Program-made: the position numbers and the translations under genes
Part shown: in pieces, positions 11,837-26,800 of the stretch
Layout of the letters: each line of letters opens with the position of its first letter
Position numbering within the stretch: position 1 is the first letter of the stretch
The notes under the pieces: generated by a model
The model's database searches: none
What the model was told of the DNA's origin: nothing
The model's input: the letters and a program-made list of their open reading frames with translations, nothing else
Assembly (NCBI GenBank): GCA_032209605.1
Contig: JASFXZ010000005.1
Span: 26,276,905 to 26,340,904 of the forward strand
Direction of reading: 5' to 3'
DNA from: Mactromeris polynyma
Lineage: Eukaryota > Mollusca > Bivalvia > Venerida > Mactridae
DNA length: 64,000 nt

Positions 11837-14800
11837 CTGAAAGGCAAGAGACATTATATTAAGATTTATCTGAATGAATTATTCATAGCGCTAACACGAA
11901 ATAACAAGATCCTTTATAACAAGCAATTCAAGATAATGGAACAAGTTTCTTACTGGAAAAATGTCATTTTCCTCCATGAGTAATTGTTCAATCTTCGAGA
12001 AAAGGCTAATCAGGGATAAGCAACAATCTTTATAATTATACCCTGTCAATTGAACTAAATGCCAAATGACTTTCACAGAGGGATTAGTTACGTGATGTGA
12101 AAAATGTGATATTTTTACCCACTGTAAAAGAGATCATCTCCATGAACAGTCTGGGTAAAAAATTGTGATTTAACAAAACTAAAGTTAAAATGACCCCATA
12201 AGAACTTAATGCGATACCAATTGTGGTCCAGTTGGCACAGTAAATTTTTGAAATTACCGGTCAATTTGGAAATTCTTTTTACTGGTTCCTTACGTTGGGC
12301 AAGTGACCTTAAGTCTCAGATGGACAGTATTTGGAAATTTGAACTGAAAATTTGATATATTGGTAATCAAAACTCATCAATCATATTACTATAAGAATGT
12401 TAAACAGTTGTTTTAAGTCTAGTATCATTGTTTTCACTATGTACATTGGTCAGATTGACACAACCAGTCTACCTAGTTTGGTGTTAATGCTAAGACCAGT
12501 CTCAAAACACAAGCACCTGACTAATTGGTTCTGAGTGCAGTCTTAAAATTGACCAATGACAAGACTGGACTCTGAGACTGGTCATCAAACTCAGATTTCT
12601 AACCTCTGCCATCATTCTGTACTCATGCCCTGTAATTGGGTTACAGCTGTGTCCCACAGCCATGCACCTTAGTGATCGTCCTAATCAGAAATGGAAGGTA
12701 ATCATGCTGTTGCATGCTTTGATACCTTAAATCTGGTATTATAGTTGAATGTTTTATTTCCATTGATATTTATACACAGACAGGCTCGCTTATTCATAAT
12801 TCAAATCTGATTTTTTGTAATAACATGATTAAATCTGTGCATATGCTCCCAAAAAAATGTGGCAGAACATAGCAATGACTGTCTCGCTAATTGAGATCAT
12901 TAAAAACACATTTGTTCGTTAATATCTATGGAAATAAACTTTGCATTGGAAAGCAAGCTGTTGTAAGACTGTGCAATAGAAGTTATTTTATAAGTTGTTT
13001 ACTGTTCTTTATAAAATTCAGGATCTATATTTTAGTATATATAGTCAAACCGGATTCTAGTTAACTTCCTCTTTTAATTTTAATTCTGATATTTTAATAC
13101 TTTGTTTTATGTTGCATTGTATATATGTATGTCCATATCTGTTATATGTAGTTTGTACAGTGCTTTTGAACGTTTATTTTATAGATGAAAAGAGCGCTAT
13201 AAAAATCTGGTAATAAATAAATGATTGAGACATCATTTTTTTAATTCTAAGACAGGGTAATTCTTTACATAAAGTAAAGTGGAATACACATGCCTTTAAG
13301 TAAGCCTTGATAAAGTATAACATGTAAGAAGCTAATCTTACCAGAAAATATACATATTGCAGTAAACAGAGCATATTCAGTGTTGTCAGTTTGGTTCTCA
13401 GCTAATGCGTGACAAAAACTGAACACTTGCTTCCAGTACTCTGTACTACCACCAGCTGCAATCATGTTGTCTAATGAGCAAGGCGTTCCATTGGCAAGCA
13501 CAATTGTTTCCGTACTAAGATCATAACACCTAGCAGCTCGTATGGCCATCACTTCACTGCAAGCAGCCTGAAAAAAGCAAAAAATCTTTCATTATTGTCT
13601 CACACACAACACACGCATGAAAACCTAGAACTGCATTTTCAAAAACCTCACCACACATCATTCAAACTTTGGCTAATGAGATTACTTTAAATAAGCGCTT
13701 TGTTGCATGCATTTTAATTTTATGGTAATGTATGTGCAAAGATACAAAGGAACGAGTCTTTGTAAGCAGAAAAGAAGTCTTTTTAACCAAGTTTGCTGAG
13801 GATGAACACAATTAATGCTATTTGATTCACTTTTGAGTCAGCTCTCCAGTAAGAATAGGGAAAGAGGTAATAAAGCTGAGCTTGGAGGTCAAATTCAAAA
13901 CTCATAGATCTGATTGGTTGTTTCTGAGCCTAGTCATTAAGTTGACCAATGGTGAGGCTGCATTCTATGTCAGGTCTCACTCAGGTGTTTAACCTAAAAC
14001 CCTTAGAACTTGTGCTACAAGGAGATGTTCTTGACCATCATACTCACAGCCTCTGCTTGAATGGTCAAAACTTTATTAACTTCATAACTGGACCAAATGC
14101 AATGTACACTGATTGCTAACACTAATGAAATGTATTGCTGGTTGGCCAAGTTGCACATCAAGTAACACCGAGTCAGAAAAACTTTTTTTCTTGATTTATT
14201 GAGCTACTACGAAATCATACATTTAAAGACGAATGCTTACTAACTTTCATTTTGTACTCCAAGTAGTGGTTGTCTCCCTTGGCAGAAAACTATCATAAAC
14301 TTGAAATAGGATCAGCTGTGTATGACATATTGTTTCAAGTATGTCTGTTAATTTTTTCTTCAAGCAAAGTGCAAGTTAAATTTTTAGAGCCAAAAAATAT
14401 CTTGTTTAAATTTTATGAAAGTCTTAGTGAATGTATGTCATAATTGTTTAGGTTCAACGTCAACTTAAGGATAGTAGATGAAAATAATATTCTATTCATC
14501 TATTAATACATAAAGGTAACAAGAAAGAAGATACATGTGTTATCACAAGGTAGCAGAATATGCTAAGACAAATAATTTTTATTGCCCTTCTAAGCAAACA
14601 TCATTTCTGACAGTAGAAATACAATTTGTTGTACATCTGTATGTATACTCTCATGTAAATTGTACATCTGTACTCTCATGTAACGTTTTAGTGAATTTGA
14701 CAGCAGTTTCTCACAAGATTTTCTCCATAACCATAGCAACCAAATTGCTACATAAATGCACTTCATTTATTTACTGTTAATAAAAGAAATCCATTCAAGA

Positions 14801-17800
14801 AAATGAGATGAGGATAAATCTAAGCAAGAAGTTTCAGACAATCAAAGTAGTGCATCCAATAGATGTAAACGATAACGTCACAGAAAATAGGAACAAAGAA
14901 ATTGCCAAAAAATGTTATCAAATGTTCCCTTATAAATGCCCCTAGAGTGTTAGATTTTGAGAGGGGGGGGGGGGCATTTAACAAAGAAAACTGCAATAAG
15001 TCACTCCCTCATATGCATCTATTAGAACAAGTACTGTACTGGCTAGCCTTTCTCTAACCTTTGATCTAAGCCAAAAGTGTCGAAAGTTGCAAGCCTAAAA
15101 TATCTTCCATTAATTAGGCGAGGGGCATTTATTAGGGTTTATCTGGTATATCAAAAACAAGTAATGTTAAGGTACATTATGTCCGCTTTTTCATTTATCA
15201 GTATCTGCAGATGTTTCCCTATGTCACACCCAATATAACATACCAGTATAATACAACAAGCCTTAATATCAAGAAATGTATCAGTACGTTTTTCATTTAA
15301 CGCAACAATTCTCATCTAATGACATTATTTCCAATACATTTCTGTACTCAAATGTCATGATGACCTGATCTATAAATAGAAGACCAAGTTTCTGGTGAAC
15401 TGCCTTCTAATAAATTACATTTCCATTAAGCAGATGTTTGCAGCAGACAGAAACAAGCTAGCCATCACTATATTCTACGGCTGTTCCTAGGATTGATTTT
15501 TCCAGAATCTAGCACAGCACATATCTTACTTACTGAACAACAAAGTACTGTTACATTCTACACAAAACAAGCACACTTGAGACTTTACAGCTCAATACAT
15601 GCAATGGATTTTCACAAGATGTACAAACCAGCATTAATAAATAAATACAAATTCTCACTGATGCGGATCAAACAATTTTCACCCCAAAGCATTTGTCTCG
15701 ACAATCAAATTGTTGGCAAAAAACTATATCAACTGTCTTATTCTCAAAACTGACTTACAATTGCATGCCAATTCCTTGACAACGGCATATTGTTGTTGTA
15801 TTTAGCACTAATGATGAAGTCAGTGGTGTGTATATTTACTGAATTGTGAAGTGATGTTTGATGAAAAAGCTTGGAAATTGTTGCACATACAACCACTGTA
15901 AAAGGGTACATGTTCTAAGCGGTCATACTTCCAACAAATAGCACTAGTCGACTTGGAAATGAAAAGAAATGTCATCGAGAACTTATATCTACATATGGTG
16001 TCCTATTTCAGTATATAAGACCTGTTATTGTTTCTAGAAAGAACTCCAAATGAGATTACCCTCATTATATCACATGTTGTAGAGTATTATTCATTGAATT
16101 GTTCCAACAAGCTGCGAATATTAGTATAATTATAAGACAGAAAATGCTGGAGGGATTGAGACACAGAGCTGGCATTAGTGCTAACACTCGTCAGGGGAGG
16201 GAACTCACAATCTCCAGGTTAGCAGTCACATTATCTACCAACTGCACTAAACAGTGGGGTACCATGTGATTATACTATGATATAAAACATATAAAGGAGC
16301 TCATAAAATATGACAAAAAGATTGAACACGATTTGTCTTCCTATTATCTTTCATCAACTCCTCACTTTCATCATAGCCGACTATTTCCATTTACTGAATG
16401 TAATTTTTTGCATTTAAATGAGACTTTTCCCACATTAGATTCTTCAGTGTGACGTTTTTTCATTTCTAAAAAGAGCATACCTTAATAATTATATTTAAAA
16501 GACTGTGATTTCAAATTTAGATGCAGCTTCTGAGAAGAATTTCACGATTTAATACAAAAAATGCAGCTAAACATGCACTCCGAAGTAACAGTCATTGTAT
16601 TTCTGTCAAGAAGCAATAATTAGCAAGGATAATTCTTATATATAGCCATTAATCTTTATTTAAAATAGGTCATAGTTTGAGGGATCAAAGTTGTGTAAAA
16701 TTGTAAGTTACCTTGACAACCAGACTTTGCTTTGATGTCTTTCAGCAATTTGTATGCATGACCATTATTAAGAACATTTCCATAAATTACTTACAATCGA
16801 ACTGAACATCCAGTCTCCAAATCAATAGTGCCTATTTTTGAATTAATTTTGCGGAACAACCACAAATTGCAGACATACATACAGAATTCCTTTTAATAAC
16901 AATAATTCTGCACTCACATAATAAGCCTATGAATGGTTTATTAGGCAAAATTCTTCCTGGAGACAATTATTTTCATCATAATGTGCAAGCAGCAAAGCAA
17001 ATCACAATCTAAATAGGAACTTCTTGTAATATAAATGTTGTATTACTTACATAACTCTACAACAATTCAGTAGAGTACAAGAATTTGTCAAAATTTAAAT
17101 CATTAATGAAATAATCAAAGCACTGAGAGTGCAAATAGGAATGGTTAATGAAGGAATTATGACTATCCTTTAACATAAACATCTTTTAAGTAGTAACAAA
17201 ACCCACTGTATCTCTAAAATTGTTGCCTCGTAAATAACACTGTTTTTCAGACAATTGTGTCAGCCTTGGAACAATTATATAGGGATTAGACTTGGGCTTA
17301 TACAAACAGAAAGGATTTTGTTGGTGGGAAATTAGTCCTATACTTGTACAGAATTGCTATAACTACAGCGAGTTAAAATCTAAAAGAGAATTTCGTTCTC
17401 AATGTTGCCCAAACTGTTCTTCCAAGGATGTGTCAATATGACATTTGAACTATAGCCAAAGTACTTAGAGACATGCAGACATTGTACTTAGATGTGCAAT
17501 CCTTTTACAAATGTTGGTAGCATGTGTGTTTTCCTCCCAGGGGAAATTAATGGCTAAATACCCGACATACAGCAGACTGGTTACTCGTTTCTATCAGACA
17601 GGAAGGAAATCAGAGACACAGTCCATCAACTATAAATGACATTCAGTGGCCACAAACAACCATGTTACACATGCAAACACAGCTATTTGCCCTTTTGAAG
17701 GCAAGAAACAGTGAAATGTAGCTTTATCATAATACTTGGGCTATTACTTAAAATGACACATCAGCCGCACTTAAATTGTCCAGGGATTTCATGCACAAAG

Positions 17801-20800
17801 CTTCTTGAGGGATTAGCGTTAAACGCTTGTAACTGCTTCCATACTATAAGTGAGTAACAATAGTTTGCGCCAAACCTCCAATAAGCAATTTCCACACATT
17901 CATTTCCTTGACAGTAAGACATTATATAAGAATAATAGACTCCACACAATGTCATACAAATTCATTTTGTTTCAAGTTTTCATAGTTGAAGGTTATAGGT
18001 ATTAGAGAAAATATCACTGACATCAACATGGCTGATAATAAATAGGAATGTAATGAGTGCTTGGATATGCACATACCCCCAATTCTAAGTCTGTGATCTA
18101 GTATGTATGTACTCTCCTCGGTAAAAATTGCTAGATTGATTCATGAATTTTTTCAGTTTTAAGATAACAACCTTGGCAAGATTCAAACCTGGGACCTCTA
18201 GTTAAGTGGCTAACATGTTATATGCAACATAATCTCTGCACTCTAATGATATACCAAGTCTGATATACTTGTGGAACAGTCCATGTCAATAATTTCATAC
18301 CAACACCAAACTTTACTTGAATATTCCTTGCAATGCTCTACTTAGAATTAACAATTTTTTTTTTCATATTTAGACATTTCATTTCCAAGAAACACAAGAC
18401 TAAACCAGATGTTTCACCCCAGGATGGTGTTTTCTAAACATATCAATCACAACATGCATTACTGAGGATTGCTTCAAGATTAATCTTCTGCTGAATTAAT
18501 ATTCAAAATAACTCTTTGTTTCTGAGGATTTCTGCCATGGAATGACAAACATTATTCCACAAACATTGAAATAGTCCTATCACTGCTGAGTCAAATTTCA
18601 ATTCTATTCATTAATATCTTGATCACTGGTGACCTCTGATGATTATTTGGTTTCCAAAAGGAGAGCTGACACACACAACAAGAATTTTAATTTTGACCTG
18701 ATCATCCAAATGCTGCAACAAAATAAGATTCTACTCAGGAAGTCACCAAAGAAACTGATTTTTTCCAACAAAAGCTTCTCCGAAGAAAATTAATTACGAC
18801 TTAAGTTTTTTAGTTGCCATTGAAACAAGATTTCTTTGTTAATATGCCTTCCTTCGAGCAAAAAAATTCAGAGCTCATGTGGCAAAAAAAGCATGATTCA
18901 TTGCATAAATGATGCAAGAAGTGGGTGGTTCTAATTGCCAGAAGGATGAGGACTGCAATGCATAAGATGTCTTGTGATCCCATTACAAGTAGGGGACAGA
19001 CCCTACTTGAGTAAGAAAGCAGAACCCAAGTTCTCATCAAGCTACACAGGTTGAATACTTTTATTAAATTTATCCCAATGGGCAGCTGTTTACCCTCTCA
19101 CTATACATTTGAAGTTTGATAATAATTAGGGCAGTATAGACTATATATAGAAATACTCTCGACCATACATTGAATGATGCCAAAAACTTAACCAAACACT
19201 ATTACAATTTCAAACCCTTTGTGACCTTAACCTAAGCAGTACCTGACCCGTAACCAAACATGATGGATGGGCTGACTCATGGTTGAAGGTCATTCCTATA
19301 ATCCCCTCTCACTACATGGCAGGCGATTAAACATGTGGACCTCTTACCATGGCCAATTAATTCCAATTGTGTCAGGTTTGATGATAATAGAAGCATTACT
19401 GAGAACTGTATCACTGAACTCTAACCTGAAGGGAACATGTTTGTGATGCTGCGGTACCAGTACAATTAATCCCTTCTTATCTATAAAGCTACATAGTCTT
19501 ATTTTTCTGACAAGCTACCCTTTGTCATATATGAGAAAATTGGTGGTAATTGCCTTCGCACAGATCTACTCTACAACACTGCATTGTCACATTTCCCCCA
19601 AAACACAACTACAAGTGTGCAATACCTGTATTTTCTATCCTGACCTACATGCCAAGTTAGCGCTAGCATTGAAAGTACATGCATCAGACTCGTATTTTGA
19701 TGTTACATGAAACTTTCAAGAAGAGTTATAATGCGATGTTTTAAGAGTACAATGTACGTCTGTATGAAGGTATTAACATGCCGTTTCCTAAAAATCTCTT
19801 AGACATATTTTGAAAGGAAAATAAGACTCATAATCTACCTTTAAATAGTCAAATAAAGATCCATAATATAAACATGTCCAATAAATAAACGCTTAGGTCA
19901 CAATAACCACAAACCTTAATATATCAATAAAATCAATACAATCAAGTACCAAAGTTAGGTAAAAGGAAAGAATAACTAAGTGATATGCCTTACATGTGAG
20001 TAACGGAGATGTTTACAGTTGTACATGATGACATTCAACTCTATGAATTCTATACTTGGAGTTTAAAAGGAACCCGCTAAACATAATGTGGACAAATACA
20101 ATGCAAAACAGGGAATTGAATGTTAATAAGCATTTACGTAGATGCAACCTCCATAATTCCCTGAAGTATGCACGCTTTAATACAAATCCAAGGCCTGATC
20201 GGTCTGAGGGTAGCACGGCTTTTGCAGTTTGCTATGCAGTTTTTATTGTGTATTGGTGATTGACAAGTACTTGCTTTCTACTTAGTAATGCAGTTTACTA
20301 AGTACCTGACTCAGGTATTCAGAAACTTTTTAATTATTTACATACCCTTGGACCCTAGTTCTCTACAATTTTGGATATTTTATTGATTTTGTGGGTTAGT
20401 GAGTAACAAAAGAGTCTATATGCATATGTATATTCATTATGTAAACAAATCAATTCCATATAATTAGCCCCAAATCGCTTCATCTACATATTGATGTAAC
20501 AGTGATCACATTCTGAGGATATAATATCCCAAGCTATAGAACACACTGTAAAAATTATGCTGAACAGCACAGGGCCCGTATTTATAAAGCTCCTTAGATT
20601 TTAAGTAAGGAAATTCCTTATCGCTATAAAATCTCCTTAGGGTAGAAAATTCCTTAACTTTTCACTCAAAAAACACCTAAGGAATTTCCTTAGGTAAGTA
20701 TCTACTTAGGGGAAATATATTCCTTACTTGATTATTTCGTTCAATAACAATCATTATTTTCGTAAAGATTGGATTCCGAGAACTGGTGTTACAATATCTT

Positions 20801-23800
20801 TCTTAGACTTTGTCACAGATTACAAAGAGATGTATCTGTAACGTAGATGTTATAATGAGAACTGAACCATGCCTAACAAACTGCAATGTACAGTTTCACA
20901 GAATACTGTTACACCCTTAATTTATTTGGGATACACAACGCCCAAACAGGGAATTTGAGTCATGTTTAATTTCTACGGCTGATCCACAGCTGCTGAAGAT
21001 AAGAACTTTTTATATGATTGCTTGATTTATTAAATTTTTCCTTATAGAAAAAAAGATGAAACAATTTCATATCTTGTAATGACAATTACTTAAAACCGCT
21101 AAACATAAATTGGGTCAAACAATCTATTCCAAAAAACAATAAAACTCGGATAAAAAGCATCAACTTGATAGTTTTAGGATACAGTCTGTAGATTAAATGA
21201 ATTGAATCAAAAGTAAGAGACACAGTCTGTATTTTTGAATATATAGAATAAAGTAACAAGAAGTTGATTGATTAGATTTTTCGACACTGACTTGTGATTA
21301 ATTTTATCAAGAAAAATCGAAGTCTGGAGGTAAATGAAGTATAAATCTTCAATATGTATTCTCATACACAGCTTTTGCATTTGTATCTTATATTAAATTG
21401 ATAGTGAATTTTAAGACACAAATCTTATTTGACTGGGGTAATTCTACGTTAATATCTGAGATATCAGCCATCAACCAGGCAACAATGGAGGACTTCTGAT
21501 GGATGAGGCTTGAGTCTTTATTAATAAAATCAGAAAAAGTAGGAATGGAAACTTGACATTGTCATGATAATACTTCCTCATGCGATACAAATACTGTGTC
21601 CAAGGTTGTCAAGCTAAATTTGGGAACCAGTCTCAGAATGCAATGATACCATTGGACAATTCTAAGATTGTTCTCAGAACTAACCAATCAGAGGCTGGAG
21701 TTCCAAGACTGGTCACCAAATTTAGATTTATAATCTCAGATTCTAGCTCAAAAGGGCAATAAATACATTCATAATAATCAAGCATACATACTATTACCAG
21801 ATTGAGGTGTACTTCTATAGTAACGTAGTTTTGATAGGGAACAGTAAAAATAGTTTTGGGACTAACCCTCCATATACTAACCTTTAAAAGAACAATTTGG
21901 TCATCTTTGCTGATGCGTACAAATCCAGGTAGATTCTTAGCAAACTCTACGATGAGATGGGTAATAATAACAGTCATTTTGGCAAGCTGTGACAATAATG
22001 CATCACCAGCAACAGCTTCAAGATCCACCATCTCTGCTGATACATCCTGTAATATACAAACAATACGATATACAGAAATTCCTAACGTTGAAAATTTTTA
22101 CATTTGAATATAAAGCCTGAGCCACATGGGAAAAATGTGATTGTGAGCCATAAATTGGAATACTTGAAAATCATACACAGCAGATTGTCAGAAGTTCTTT
22201 CCCTTTTAATTCATTATATTACTCTATATATATTATCTTTATTATCTTAATCCATTTTTGTAAGTATTCTTCAAACTTTATTTTCAGATACATAAATACA
22301 ATGTTGGGCCCATTTTTGTAAGTACATGTATTCTTTAAACTTTACATTTTAAAACATATATACATTGTTGGGCCTATTTTCTGTAAGTTTTCTTTAAACT
22401 TTATGTTCAGAAACATAAATTCATTATGTTAAATGACTTCTAACAATAACTGAGAGAAAATTTAATAACAGACAGAGATTTTAATACACTAAGAAACACT
22501 TGATAGACTATATATACATATTTCAGACCCATTATAACCTGATCATCAATGAATGACTCGGCATATTTGGTTTCCATTATCTTAAAATGTATCGGGAAAA
22601 CATGCTTTTATTACTTTTTTTCATTGACTTTTATCTTATACACAAAATGCCAATTTTCAGACACAAAACAAAATGTCATAAAAAACAACTTTTATCGTAT
22701 ACATGTATTGCTGTTCAATACTTAACTGTGTCGCCTACGTATGATGGCCTCGATAAACCATTAACTTATATCGAAGGAGAAACACTACACAACAAACACA
22801 TTGCTACAAGAATTATGATCAGCAGGCAGACATTATTTGCTAAGCCGACTTAAGAAAGACTTATATAAAAAAATCAAAAAATCACATAGAATATATGAAA
22901 ACAAAAATATTTCACAGCAAGAAACATTTGAAATTGAAATCACGAAGATGTTTTTAAGTTAATTAACTTAACTTTGAGCTTCCATTTCCATCGGTTCCAC
23001 AGAGACTTTTCTAATGTAAAATGTTATAAATACAATATAATTATGTCCCTAGTCATAGGCAGACAACTTTTAATGAAACGCACAGAAACCATCCCACCAA
23101 TTATGTTACTTAATAAAGCAATTAGTTTTACTGAAAACAATTCGTGCACAATGGTAGATTCCTGGAAAAATTAGGTTTTCAATATTTTTCCGCATTTAAC
23201 TCAACAAGAAGCAGTCAGAGACTGCCGTAATTCCCCCACAGAAAGAAATACTGAGGAATCTAAAGTGTATGAAACAACAAGAGGGAAACTTTCATGTGAT
23301 AACATGTTAAATACATGTAGCAAAAAACTGGTATCACTAAGTATATAGCTTTGTAGAGTTTTCTAAATGCAAAAACTTTGCAATAAAACATCAAATAGTG
23401 TTTGATTTCTAATCCCTATATGTTAAGCTGCACAGAAACAACTTATGCTATTTAATAAGGCAATTACTTTTACTGAAAACCATTGAAAAAGTGAGTAATA
23501 CAATTCGTGTTTTTCAGTTTTCCTTCCACATTTAACTCAATAATCTGACCACTTTCTTTAGAATCAACATTGGTCTTATTTTTAGGTTTCAACAATTAAA
23601 TAACTTAACTACAAATATATCACTTAAATAATGACAAACAGTGGTTTAATCAGGGCCGGTAAATTTACCAAGTAACTTAAGTGTCATCACACAGCTACTT
23701 TTCTTGTCCTAATTAAAGGGTCAGTACCCCCTCCCCAGACCCCTACCTACTTTTGGCAATTTTCACGAAATTAGTGACACCCCTGTTCAGGCGTTAAAAC

Positions 23801-26800
23801 TTATGAATTTTACATAAATTATCCAACAATTCATACAATTTTATCAACAAATTTAATCAGTCTCCTCGACAGCTCATTAGGTTTCTAACAAGTATTAAGC
23901 ACCTTATTCAGTGCAGAAAGCAGAAGAATCTTACGAACAGCAAGATTCGAACTCATGGCATACGCAACAGGAGTAAGCCTACGGCACTGAGACCATTCCT
24001 ACACCACTTAATGTCCTCACTGTAATGCCTTATAATGGTTGAGAGTAAAAAGATATAACTGGGAAATCTTAGGCTCATGTTTCATGAAAAATCTAAACTA
24101 TATTCTGTCTAAAGCTTCATTTTCCTGTATCTCATTCTTACAGACATAGTATGCAAATACGAACTTGAAAGGAAAAGGAATATTATTTTTGGACCATCCC
24201 CTTCAGCTGATAAAACTAGGAAGTGTGAGAATATTTCATCATCGTGGTGACTAACCTGAGGGGCCTTATTCATAAACATCGACTGAAACTCAAACTTAAG
24301 ACTTTAAATCTGCAAAAGTTATATTAACCAGCCTTTCGTTTACATTAAATATAAATTAATTAAATTTTTGTTTGAATAATTCTTATAACTCACTCTACAC
24401 TTCTGCCATTTTTTATTAAAATCTGTACTGTTATGATAACATAGGAGCAAAAAGTACATTTATTATTTTAAAGTCCAAGTCTGAGTTTCAGTCTTCAACT
24501 GTTAGAGAATAAGGCCCCTGTACTTGTGCCAAATGCTGAGATTGTTCAGTTCACTGGTGAACCTCGTCAAGGATGGGATCCAAACTCACGACCTTCAGCT
24601 CAGGAGTCAGGCGTTCTACCCTCTACCTTCAATGCCCATGATTTAACAATAGCAACATGTGATAAAAATGGAGACCTGGAGAGCTATACTTAAGCGACAC
24701 CTTGAATAATTTTAAGAGCAATTTTAAAGTAGCACTCCTATGAATTATTTTCATTTTCTTCTCTCCCTTAAACAGCTATAATAACAGATGCAATCTTATT
24801 TTTTTCATTTTTCAATTTACTGAAGTGGTTCAGACACAGATCATATTTGAAATTGAATGAGGCAACATGATCTGAGAAATGCTGTTAGATAAACTGAACG
24901 TTTGTCGAGTATGAGACACACTGAAATTTGTTCACAGAATACAGTTCCATTTTGACAAATAAAAACTGAAAAATATTTCATAACTCAGCTGATTCTGCTT
25001 TTATGTAGATTTTTTGATGATGATTTTCATTTTTCAATTTTATGCTAACTTAAATTTTACAAACAAACCAATGAGTGTGAAACCTTTTTATAATGTGTGG
25101 TACTATCAATGCCCAAGGTTATTATAAAACTGAGCCTGGAGACCAATCTCAGAATGCTGCAATTCCATTGGTCAATTTCAAGACTTCTTTCAGAAACAAC
25201 CAATTGAATGCTTGAGTTTTTACACTCTTCAACCTATACCCTCAAACCCAAGATACATACAGAAGATGTTATATTGAAAAAAATAAAAACAACTCTTCAT
25301 TTAGAATAATAGGGCGAAGTTTCATGAAAATCCTCCAAAAGCTGTAGAAGAAGTTTGTTCTGCAACTGACCTACCAACCAACAGAGTGACTCCAGTATAG
25401 TCCCCCGCAAAGTTTGAGGGAGTATAATTTACATGATTGAAGAATACACAACGGGACCCGTAAAATCTTCAAGCCATATTTGATGAAAGCACAGAGGATC
25501 TTACCATACAATTGAAGTCCTTTCAAAGTTCATGACAATTTCTTTTTGTAAATGTGAACCATTAAACACTTGGATGAGTGTTGCATTTCAGTATATCAGT
25601 ATAACATATAGTGTACTTATATGTACATAAAAATAGTAAGCCAATTGACCAGTCTTACCTGTATTGTGAGGTATAGTCCATTTTAATTAATTTGAGAATG
25701 GTTGTAAACAAATTGTGAGGTAGCCAGCCAATGAAAACATGAAACATGTTTTGGAAAATATTGACCAACAGACATTGTACATGTATACGCAATAATGGTA
25801 TTCTCAACTACATTTGAATATACAGTAGTGTCAACACTTAATGCAGCTTTGTCAGGTGCCACTGAATCAACAGTAGCTTACTTCTGAACATCTTACACTG
25901 AAGAACCTTTACCAGGGATTTTCCCTGATGCAGAAATCTTGAGTCCCTGACACCCTTTTCTTTCTAGGGACTCCCATTTTCCACTTACTGTGCATCCCTG
26001 GAACCCCTAACATTTACCTCTTTGAAGTATAATCTGCATATCTGGTACTCCTCAAATTTAATAAGGACCCCCAATTTGTCAAACATGAGAGTCCAAGGAC
26101 CCCTAGCTGAAAAATCCTAGGGAAAACCCTGCTTTAGTATAGATCTATGGATATACTTACGTCCACTGACTTTATAACTTGTTCATCTGGGAATTCATAT
26201 TTATCTTGAAGAAACACAACTTTTTCAACCAGCTTTTTAGTATCATCATTCACTTTAGTCAATGGTTCTGGATCTATTATTGTTTCTGGCCTTAGTTTTA
26301 CTTTAGCTTTAACAAATTCCTTATTGTCTACTACACTGGAAATATCACATTTAGAATCACAAACTGATTCCGGGCTGCTAGCCTCTGAAGTTCTTTTTGT
26401 TTTTGTCGATTTCTGTTTTCGCCTCACATCACGAGCCTTACACTGTTCTTCTGACAATAAACCTGTGAAAGAGTTAAAATAATGATGTAAAACTAGTGTA
26501 AAACATTGCAGTAAAGTATCTCCCAACATAAACAAAGATATATTGTTGATTATCAAAAGTGAAGCCATGATGAGAAAAGCCATCCACTTTCACCATGTTT
26601 GGTTGTTTACTGTTCCAATGAAGCATGCTTCATGTGGTGTTTTGTCTGTTAACATGGAATGTTCTCATCCTATTATTTTCTCAGGAATCAAGTTTTGGGT
26701 CTTTTGGGTGTTACAGTACAACAGAATGTTGCAGAGTTTACAAATTGTGTTTGGATTGTTTTAGTATTTCTTTGTCTTAAATATCGACGAAGCAATTGTA

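Larger units (their letters stand above)
13568..21881. other. Longest intron inside the receptor coding region (8.3 kb)
   Basis: AT-rich with no further coding exon recognised. It includes family A elements (13875-13995, 21610-21750), a G-run with flanking inverted phrases at about 14920-15150, old SINE-like remnants near 16165-16265 and 18175-18235, and a palindromic element at 20572-20715. Confidence 0.7.
22047..26160. other. Intron between hinge exon and LBD helix 3 exon (4.1 kb)
   Basis: AT-rich, with no coding exon. It holds old tRNA-like SINE pieces (about 23920-24005 and 24560-24640), a family B MITE (24259-24520), a family A copy (25120-25260), a family C copy (25655-25815) and an inverted-repeat element at 25912-26131. 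Confidence 0.7.

Noticed and set aside
26134..26160. Extension of the hinge exon into the open frame beyond IKSVD
   Set aside because: GTAAGT at 26160 is a strong donor, and splicing there joins in frame to the next exon, which matches the conserved LBD; the read-through residues match nothing.
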